Source: Candidatus Kerfeldbacteria bacterium RIFOXYC2_FULL_38_9
GTDB lineage: Bacteria > Patescibacteriota > Patescibacteriia > UBA9570 > XYC2-FULL-38-9
Length of the DNA: 12,072 nt
Direction of reading: 5' to 3'
Assembly: GCA_001818355.1 (NCBI GenBank)
Contig: MHKJ01000009.1
Span: 26,233-38,304, forward strand
A model generated the notes under the pieces. It had not been told where the DNA came from, did not search any database, and was given only the letters and a program-made list of their open reading frames with translations. The translations under genes were made by a program, and so were the position numbers. Numbering within the stretch: the stretch's first letter is position 1; each line of letters opens with the position of its first letter. Below are positions 7,001-12,072 of this stretch, piece after piece.

Positions 7001-9985
7001 CCAAATGTAGCCGAGCGTTCCATGTCAGCTAAAATAGAAAATGCTCACGAAATAGCCGCGGCTTTAAAATATGAACCAACTATGCCGCCAACTCTGGAAG
7101 AAATTAGAGCTTTGCCGCCCTTGCCGGCCATCGAGCAAGCAGGACAAGCATTGGCGCATGCTCAGCCACTTCCGGCAACGGCAGAAGTACATGGTAACGC
7201 CGTAGATTTAAGCGCGCCTGATATGAAAATATCACCGGCGGCTGAACAGCTTCTGCACCAAGATAAGTCTGTGATTACTATGGGTGGAGAACATGGTTTA
7301 CGTTTTGAATTTTATAAAGGCCAAGGAGATATGGACGGCATGGAAGTAAAAGTCAGCGGGAATATTGACCCAGGTGTTTCCACGCGCGGTTTATTGAGCT
7401 CAGATGTCATTGCGCCCTCACCGGCTTTGCAAACCAGAATTACCAATTTAGCCGCGCTCATAGAAGGCTATAAACAAATGAAAGTTGCCAATGTGCCAAC
7501 GGAACAACTGCAAGCCTTAACACGATTAATCAAACAGCAAACGGAAAGTTTGGAGGCGAGTTTTCCAGGTCAAGCGCTAAATTATCAAAATCCAATTTTT
7601 AGAGTTTTAGGCATTAAGCCGGGAGTTGCCGATGATGCCATTTATCAACTGAAATTTCATCCGCAAGAATTTATAACGCGCACAGAAACGGTTCGTAGTT
7701 TTGTTAATGATTCTGTAACCGGTAATATTTCAGATCCAACCAACAATCTTCATAAAATAATTGAAGATGCAACTAATTTACCACAATCTTTAGTAGATCA
7801 ATACGTTCAGGAAGGGCGCTATTGGGTTATCAGGGAAAGTAGCGGTAATCCTGGTATTATCAATTTGGATACAGATGGTCATGGAACACCCTCTTATGGC
7901 TTACACCAATATGTTCCTGGAAATGTAAAAGAAATGATTGGTTATTTAAAAGGTCAACAGAATCGTTTTGGAGATCTTTTAGACCAAGCAGGAACTCCAG
8001 GAACAGCTTCATTTAACACTGCCTGGAAAGATTTAGGAAAACAATATCCGGTAGATTTTTCCAATGCTCAGAATAGTTATTTAGAAAACGTTTATTTACC
8101 AACCAGAATAGCTCAATTTGAAGCAAAATCAGGATTAGTTTATTCCTCGTTAAGTAAACCAGTTCAAAGATTGTTAGAAGGAGCCATTGTTCAATATGGA
8201 GGTAATAGTAATATTCATCGTTTAATCGCTGAAGCTATTCAGCATAATCTTGGTAAAAGTGATGCGGAAATTGTAGCCGCTATTCAAGACGTGCGTATTA
8301 ATACCGCCCCTAAATTTTTTGATAAAAGCTGGGTTGATATGGTGATAAAAAGAGCGGAGGCAGAAAAACAATGGTATATGAATTGGGCAGAAGCATATCA
8401 TCAACCATCTTCAGCTCTAAATTTTGACATCACTTCTGCGGTGGAACAAGGCGGAGTAATTGGCTGGCTGGATGCCCAAAATCAGTTTCATTCTGTAGAG
8501 GGATTTATTAAAGAGTGCCCCGTGGATAATTTTAACAAGTATGATTCTTTAATCGTGGCCACGGCTGAAAAATATGGAATTCCACCGGAATTATTAAAAG
8601 CAACCATTGTTCAGGAAAGTAGATTTCATCCTGAGGCTATAAATACTAATAATGACAACGGCACCATTGATTTAGGTCTTACGCAAATTAATAGTAGTAA
8701 TTATAATTCTCCGCATTGGGGCGATGATCCTTTTTGGCAAAACATTAAAAGTGATCCGCGAGCAACTTTGTCTGATCCGGCAATTGCTATTGAGGCTTCT
8801 GGTAGAACGTTCAAATTTTGGATTGATACGGTTATAAATAAAAATCCGGAATTAGCAAATTTAACCGGAGAACAAAAATGGAAAGTTATATCCACAGCTT
8901 ATGGCGAGGGTGGCGGGTCTATAAAAGATTTACACGGCGCCATTCCTCAGCGGCATGAAAAATATGAAGCGCAATTATTTGCGATTATGAAGTATTTGCG
9001 AGAAAAAGATCCCAGCTTTATGGCCATGATTCATCAAGCCGAACCGATAGCAAACAATGGAGCTGTATCTCAACTACCGATTGAATCTGCGCCAACAGTT
9101 TTAGGCCCAACCCCTCCTTCTGATACTTCTTGGAGTTCCACTTTACCTCAGTGGGGAGCAAATGATCACTACACCGGTCCTACTCGCATACCTAATAATA
9201 CACCAGGCGCGGAAACTGTGGCCGGTGCCGTGCCCAAAACCCCAGAATCTACCAGAGGTTTTTGGAGCGGTTTGTTTGGCAATAATGAAAAAGTTTCCGC
9301 TGATTCTATAGTTTTAGGTCATGATACAGTTTCTTCAATAAAAAATAATAGTGAACTGGTAGAAATTCGTTGTGATAACGGAGCGGTTATCTTCTTTTCA
9401 CAAAACAAGTATAATCCTGGTATCTTTAGAATTGAAAATCCTCATAATGTAGAAAGATTAGACTATTTAAGAGTTTTAAGAAAAAATTTAGAAACCCACA
9501 ATTTGGCTGATTCAAAAATGGGAAAAGCATTAGATAAACAAATTGCTATTTTGGAAAAAACTTCTCCCGCCATGCCGAAAGTTCCAATTGCCAAACCAAG
9601 TTTGGAAACAGCAATTCCTCAAGCTCCTGAAGCGCCGGCAGGACCCGCAATCAGTTTGGATGCAACAAGTTTGTCCAACCCAGAAGAGCTGTTAAAAGCC
9701 GGAGAGGCCACTTTGCACACAGCCCAAGGAGATTTAACTTTTATTAAACAAGGAGGAACCAGCAATTATGAAATACACTTATCCAACAATGTCAGAACTT
9801 ACGGACAAGCTAAAGAGGTTTTAAGAACTGTTTTTAATCAACTCCAAAGATCTCCTCAATGGAAAGCCAGCGGTCAATATAAGGCTTTTGGTAAAATGGT
9901 TCAAGAAATAACCAGAGTAATCGGCGTTGCTGGCCCCAATGCTCCTTATACGGCAGTTGTTAAATCCGCAGGAGGGAATGTTTAA
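4088..9985 (+). CDS. Giant membrane-anchored protein with two lysozyme-like domains
   Basis: Encodes 1965 residues, half of the coding capacity here. Order of parts: Pro/Glu/Lys-rich N-terminus (1-50) without a signal peptide; long charged, coiled-coil-like helices (about 60-400); a Gly/Ala-rich hydrophobic stretch (446-484) long enough for two membrane helices; a charged section (490-665); another hydrophobic helix (669-692); a largely polar region with Pro/Ala/Thr linkers (about 833-855, 997-1047); a lysozyme-like domain (about 1236-1435, candidate catalytic Glu1250); a lytic transglycosylase SLT-type domain (about 1484-1640, candidate catalytic Glu1510); a Pro-rich linker (1660-1725); and two small C-terminal modules. 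The likely role is peptidoglycan cleavage at the cell surface, either for wall remodelling or against another cell. It follows the 80-aa gene by 6 bases. A phage tape-measure protein has a similar recipe, but no phage genes are nearby. The domain calls are by eye. Confidence 0.9.
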   Translation: MAETPEKQPVIPPAPEIDVIKPIEPAEPSKEKKPVMSEAELAREKETLVTTTATEAESFMLQEKKLRTLSEMTNEERKMSLEREIEGAQFAKDCLAVLDKLQKKYDLAKANFEKAKHRADTAIIHKQKKQYEHLKAQGELEVAEGELTRQLAKLADWDKQEEPQRILKELQTELSSLVEKYKNTTNAETKTQLAQQIEKTRENILRLKQRTEIRKKLAHYHLLKDALLKDKIGGLGHSQAELLSREKNLLVGTLKGKTGNERTAVKEARAREKAYFASPECQTRIATLEQEITILKQHLTTAPAEKPATADATIKTKTEIQQEISAKENTKNSLSKAVSGLDLDYKERSWLEIDTANRNLEEMRVDLLGALYDEVLIEEKNKYEKALAEEVLKKRPWLAKFFDGMTEASLFKLFEHDLKDRGTYGKVVGTTYHVILKAMNAKNLTRVALLGTGGVAAFMSGGVGGLLVVAGAAALGNAALTVLGTGTFSGKMGEKLFSSLTERKLKKGVTYEDPKKYLDELLELKRDNRISESEYEKNSRYVLNRKKGLIFGKKVPIFTKLNSEQCHQLEGFLQQRRLLVGKLSPVDEQLLTDLRRFQIKRDVDFLDPKVKEQGRALPEKYFSAEDQEQAKQNKKFRSLTAVLDALSEDLDAVSRQSLEKAAHNLKSGKVVAAIAGALAGGAALAKGIEMLVEAGHSVATDLAQTSTHPFDSSYLDHPGQEGFANTAGGGRFVDSVREIKVPVTENGPFVDYELNPNIHYTATSEAQKFMEAHHITHSVFDKKPGIAAMHFRTTSGGNLEVREVYADGKVDVVIFDKNGKIHELLDDVNIKHVEQTPSAPETTAETPVATADLSPAQLAADDTALKALDEVSAPLTSVEAKELNNYLHQPDILRRIAGKIKHELGKLPNQEGQEWLTRSAERQSRLQALREAYQSGQFTPMEQRQLLQVLKSAHEQDMQNAPQLFAFKPGEPNVAERSMSAKIENAHEIAAALKYEPTMPPTLEEIRALPPLPAIEQAGQALAHAQPLPATAEVHGNAVDLSAPDMKISPAAEQLLHQDKSVITMGGEHGLRFEFYKGQGDMDGMEVKVSGNIDPGVSTRGLLSSDVIAPSPALQTRITNLAALIEGYKQMKVANVPTEQLQALTRLIKQQTESLEASFPGQALNYQNPIFRVLGIKPGVADDAIYQLKFHPQEFITRTETVRSFVNDSVTGNISDPTNNLHKIIEDATNLPQSLVDQYVQEGRYWVIRESSGNPGIINLDTDGHGTPSYGLHQYVPGNVKEMIGYLKGQQNRFGDLLDQAGTPGTASFNTAWKDLGKQYPVDFSNAQNSYLENVYLPTRIAQFEAKSGLVYSSLSKPVQRLLEGAIVQYGGNSNIHRLIAEAIQHNLGKSDAEIVAAIQDVRINTAPKFFDKSWVDMVIKRAEAEKQWYMNWAEAYHQPSSALNFDITSAVEQGGVIGWLDAQNQFHSVEGFIKECPVDNFNKYDSLIVATAEKYGIPPELLKATIVQESRFHPEAINTNNDNGTIDLGLTQINSSNYNSPHWGDDPFWQNIKSDPRATLSDPAIAIEASGRTFKFWIDTVINKNPELANLTGEQKWKVISTAYGEGGGSIKDLHGAIPQRHEKYEAQLFAIMKYLREKDPSFMAMIHQAEPIANNGAVSQLPIESAPTVLGPTPPSDTSWSSTLPQWGANDHYTGPTRIPNNTPGAETVAGAVPKTPESTRGFWSGLFGNNEKVSADSIVLGHDTVSSIKNNSELVEIRCDNGAVIFFSQNKYNPGIFRIENPHNVERLDYLRVLRKNLETHNLADSKMGKALDKQIAILEKTSPAMPKVPIAKPSLETAIPQAPEAPAGPAISLDATSLSNPEELLKAGEATLHTAQGDLTFIKQGGTSNYEIHLSNNVRTYGQAKEVLRTVFNQLQRSPQWKASGQYKAFGKMVQEITRVIGVAGPNAPYTAVVKSAGGNV
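4265..5092 (+). other. Coiled-coil-like N-terminal region of the giant protein
   Basis: Residues about 60-335 are highly charged and rich in Lys, Glu, Gln, Leu and Ala with few Pro or Gly, for example LQKKYDLAKANFEKAKHRAD (101-120) and LAQQIEKTRENILRLKQRTE (193-212). Leu and Ile recur at intervals of three to four residues, as in coiled coils. With no signal peptide ahead of it, this part is expected to stay in the cytoplasm. Confidence 0.65.
5423..5539 (+). other. Hydrophobic segment(s), possible membrane hairpin
   Basis: Residues 446-484 are nearly free of charge and rich in Gly, Ala, Val and Leu (for example GGLLVVAGAAALGNAALTVL, 464-483). At 39 residues the stretch could hold two short membrane helices. 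Lys and Arg flank both ends (439, 442, 446 and 491, 495, 503-507), which by the positive-inside rule suits a hairpin with both ends in the cytoplasm. Confidence 0.55.
6092..6163 (+). other. Hydrophobic helix, probable membrane anchor
   Basis: Residues 669-692 include KVVAAIAGALAGGAALAKGI, a Gly/Ala-rich hydrophobic helix with a Lys at each side and one Lys inside. If it spans the membrane, everything from about residue 700 on, including both lysozyme-like domains, would be outside the cytoplasm. Its low hydrophobicity leaves open that it is only membrane-associated. Confidence 0.45.
7793..8392 (+). other. Lysozyme-like domain 1 of the giant protein
   Basis: Residues about 1236-1435. Glu1250 in VIRESSGNP is placed like a lysozyme catalytic glutamate, and it is followed after 20 residues by YGLHQY (1270-1275), the counterpart of the GLxQ motif of lysozyme-fold muramidases. 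Further on are AIVQYGG (1366-1372) and AAIQDVR (1397-1403), patterns I recall from phage and secretion-system-linked peptidoglycan hydrolases with SYGxYQ and QxG motifs. The fold and activity are inferred; no close family could be named. Confidence 0.5.
8537..9007 (+). other. Lytic transglycosylase (SLT-type) domain 2 of the giant protein
   Basis: Residues about 1484-1640. The classical order is visible: AEKYGIPPELLKATIVQES (1493-1511) with candidate catalytic Glu1510, then a loop with GTIDLGLTQIN (1525-1535) matching the GLMQI motif, then ISTAYGEGGGSI (1601-1612) matching the AYNxG motif. These are the three landmarks of the soluble lytic transglycosylase family, which cleaves the glycan strand of peptidoglycan. 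The loop between the Glu and the GL motif is rich in Asn and Asp. Confidence 0.8.
9290..9982 (+). other. Two C-terminal modules, possible internal repeat
   Basis: Residues about 1735-1826 and 1856-1965 each appear to hold a few short beta strands (ELVEIRCDNGAVIFFSQ at 1756-1772; GEATLHTAQGDLTFIKQ at 1872-1888) followed by helices (LDYLRVLRKNL at 1791-1801; AKEVLRTVFNQL at 1908-1919). A Pro/Ala linker (1827-1854) separates them. They may be binding modules; no family is recognised. Confidence 0.4.
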
Positions 9986-9998
9986 GCTTGTTTAAATA

Positions 9999-12072
9999 AT
10001 GGAAATTTTAGCCAAGTTAAACCAAGAACAAAAGCAAGCGGTTATCCATAAAAATGGCCCCTTGCTTATTGTGGCCGGTGCGGGCACGGGTAAAACCACG
10101 GTGATTACGCGCCGTATCGCTTATTTGATTGAAGAAAAAATTGTTAAACCGGAAGAAATTTTAGCTTTAACTTTTACGGAAAAAGCGGCCGGCGAAATGG
10201 CGGAAAGGGTGGATGGTTTATTGCCCTTAGGTTACGTGGATTTGTGGATTTCCACTTTTCACGGTTTTGGTGAACGGATTTTAAAAGATCACGCTTTAGA
10301 TGTCGGCTTAAGCAATGATTTCAAATTGTTGTCTGATACAGAACAATGGCTTTTGGTAAAAGAGCATTTGGAGGAATTTGATTTGGATTATTATCGTCCT
10401 AAAGGCAACCCGACAAAATTCGTCCAAGGTTTAATCGCTCATTTTTCTCGTTTAAAAGACGAAGATATCACACCCGCGGAATACGTAGCTTATGCGCAAA
10501 AACTCAAACTGGATACTGATCAAACGGATTCTTTTTCCAGAATTTACGAAGTGGCCACAGCTTATGCTAAATATCAGCAACTGTTGCGCGAGCACAACGC
10601 TTTTGATTTTGGTGATTTGATTGTAGAAACCGTGCATTTATTAAAACAGCGGCCGCATATTTTACAAAAACTGCGTCAGCAATTCCAATATATTTTGGTA
10701 GATGAATTTCAAGACACTAATTACGCCCAGTATGATTTAATTAAATTGTTAGCCGCGCCGCATAATAATTTAACCGTGGTGGCGGATGACGATCAATCCA
10801 TTTACAGTTTCCGTGGCGCCGCCATGAGCAACATTTTAATTTTTAAAAAAGATTATCCAAACAGCAAAGAAATTTCCTTGACTCAAAATTATCGTTCCCA
10901 ACAAGCCATTTTGGATTTGGCTTATGATTTTATTCAACACAATAATCCCAATCGTCTGGAAGAAACTTTAAAAATTGACAAACATCTCCAAAGCAACAAA
11001 ACCGGCCAAGCGCTGATCGAGCATTTGCACGCGCAGTCTTTAGAAGGCGAGGCGCAATTGGTTTTAGATAAAATTTTAGCTTTAAAGCAAAAAAATAAAA
11101 AATTATCTTGGAATGATTTTGCGATTTTAGTGCGCGCCAATGATCAGGCTAATACTTTTATCCCTTATTTGGAACGCACCGAAATCCCTTACCAATTTTT
11201 AGCTTCCCGCGGACTTTTCACCAAAGCGGTTATTTTGGATTTACTTGCCTTTTTGCGACTTTTGGACAATTATCACGAATCTCGTTCTTTTTATCGGTTA
11301 TTAAATTTTGCCCACTGGCATTTACCTCCGGCAGATGTCATCAATATTATTAACTGGGCGCATAAAAAAACCCAATCGTTATTCGAGGTTTGTCGCAATT
11401 TGCAGTTAGTTCCCAATTTACATAAAAATACTTACCAAACGATTGCGAGCATTATGTCTTTAATAGACAAACTGTCTTTGGAAACACGTTTTAAAACCAT
11501 TGGCGAAATTACTTTGCGTTTTTTAGAAATGTCCGGATATTTAAAATGGTTGACGCAAAATAAAAAAGCCGCGGAAAATATTCTTTATCTTAATCAGTTT
11601 TATAAATATATTATCGCTTTTGAACGGGCGCACGAAGAAAAAACTACGCATAATTTTGTTTATGAACTGAATTCCATGATCGACGCGGGAGAAGAGGGGC
11701 AGTTACAACCGGATTTTACCGAAGGCCCGGAGGCGGTAAAAATTATGACCGTGCACGCGGCCAAAGGCTTGGAGTTTGCTTATGTTTTTGTGGTTAATTT
11801 GGTAGATAAACGCTTTCCTTCTATCGCCCGCAAAGAAGCCATTCCGATTCCGGATGAAATTGTTAAAGACGTACTGCCGCAAGGGGATTGGCATCTGGAA
11901 GAAGAACGGCGTTTGTTTTACGTGGCTATGACGCGCGCCAAAAACGGTTTGTTTTTAACCAGCGGTGAAGATTACGGCGGAGCCAGAAAAAAGAAACCAT
12001 CGCGTTTTTTACAAGAAACCGGTTTTGTTAATACCGCACCCGCGCCTAGCGGCCAGATTCTTTTTGGTAATG
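9999..12072 (+). CDS. UvrD/PcrA-type superfamily 1 DNA helicase (5' part, 691 codons)
   Basis: An ATP-driven 3'-5' DNA helicase of the UvrD/Rep family, used in repair or recombination. All core motifs are present: Q motif LNQEQKQAV (7-15), Walker A AGAGTGKT (26-33), Ia LALTFTEKAAGEM (55-67), Ib STFHGFG (85-91), II VDEFQDT (234-240), III ADDDQSIYSFRGA (262-274), IV LTQNYRS (294-300), V MTVHAAKGLEF (583-593) and VI EERRLFYVAMTRAK (635-648). The frame continues past the window end, so the C-terminus is unknown; after motif VI comes GGARKKKPSRFL (660-671), a style I associate with UvrD-like helicases that carry an extra C-terminal PD-(D/E)XK nuclease domain. The ATG at 9999 is the first possible start, as an in-frame TAA lies at 9993-9995. 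The GGAGGG at 9971-9976 is too far upstream to act as its ribosome site. Confidence 0.95.
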   Translation, partial: MEILAKLNQEQKQAVIHKNGPLLIVAGAGTGKTTVITRRIAYLIEEKIVKPEEILALTFTEKAAGEMAERVDGLLPLGYVDLWISTFHGFGERILKDHALDVGLSNDFKLLSDTEQWLLVKEHLEEFDLDYYRPKGNPTKFVQGLIAHFSRLKDEDITPAEYVAYAQKLKLDTDQTDSFSRIYEVATAYAKYQQLLREHNAFDFGDLIVETVHLLKQRPHILQKLRQQFQYILVDEFQDTNYAQYDLIKLLAAPHNNLTVVADDDQSIYSFRGAAMSNILIFKKDYPNSKEISLTQNYRSQQAILDLAYDFIQHNNPNRLEETLKIDKHLQSNKTGQALIEHLHAQSLEGEAQLVLDKILALKQKNKKLSWNDFAILVRANDQANTFIPYLERTEIPYQFLASRGLFTKAVILDLLAFLRLLDNYHESRSFYRLLNFAHWHLPPADVINIINWAHKKTQSLFEVCRNLQLVPNLHKNTYQTIASIMSLIDKLSLETRFKTIGEITLRFLEMSGYLKWLTQNKKAAENILYLNQFYKYIIAFERAHEEKTTHNFVYELNSMIDAGEEGQLQPDFTEGPEAVKIMTVHAAKGLEFAYVFVVNLVDKRFPSIARKEAIPIPDEIVKDVLPQGDWHLEEERRLFYVAMTRAKNGLFLTSGEDYGGARKKKPSRFLQETGFVNTAPAPSGQILFGN

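Noticed and set aside
9971..9976. GGAGGG as a Shine-Dalgarno for the helicase gene
   Set aside because: It lies 22 bases upstream of the ATG at 9999, beyond the usual spacing, and is explained as Gly-Gly codons near the end of the giant protein.
4088..9985. Phage tape-measure protein
   Set aside because: Length, coiled coil, hydrophobic stretches and an SLT domain fit, but the neighbours are ATP synthase and helicase genes, no tail, capsid or lysis gene is seen, and the two muralytic domains lie far toward the C-terminus behind a likely membrane anchor.
1..12072. UGA read as glycine, as in some Patescibacteria lineages
   Set aside because: No TGA codon occurs within roughly 3,800 sense codons of clear genes, tryptophan is coded by TGG, and glycine by normal GGN codons.

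Overview
The window is a gene-dense, single-strand stretch of an AT-rich bacterial genome: all seven complete or partial genes of known or likely reality are on the + strand, gaps are 3 to 84 bases, and every stop that can be seen is TAA. The standard code fits, because no TGA occurs inside any of the long frames. The mix of a compact F1 operon, a short helical protein resembling the DUF5663 family, no visible Shine-Dalgarno sites and a giant multi-domain envelope protein suggests a member of Patescibacteria (Candidate Phyla Radiation). That assignment is an inference from gene style, not from a marker gene.

Bases 1-3400 hold the end of an F-type ATP synthase operon in the usual order: atpA (3' end only), atpG, atpD and atpC, which are the F1 subunits alpha, gamma, beta and epsilon. 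The key catalytic residues of beta and the arginine finger of alpha are intact, so the enzyme should be active. The membrane-sector genes would lie upstream, outside the window, so ion specificity cannot be judged.

Bases 3401-3484 form the longest intergenic gap. It holds an exact DnaA-box consensus (TTATCCACA on the - strand) and a good sigma-70-like promoter with an extended -10, but no convincing terminator. It leads into three closely spaced genes: a 107-aa helical protein, an 80-aa helical protein whose start codon directly abuts an 11-bp hairpin, and, 6 bases later, a 1965-aa protein.

The 1965-aa protein (4088-9985) is the most interesting item. It has a long charged, probably coiled-coil N-terminal part, then hydrophobic segments, and a large C-terminal part with two successive lysozyme-like domains that share a recognisable active-site pattern. 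It looks like a membrane-anchored protein that reaches from the cytoplasm to the cell wall and cuts peptidoglycan, of the cell itself or possibly of a neighbour. Bases 9999-12072 hold the first 691 codons of a UvrD/PcrA-type superfamily 1 helicase that runs off the window.

No stretch above 300 bases lacks a gene. I see no tRNA, rRNA, CRISPR array, insertion sequence or attachment site.
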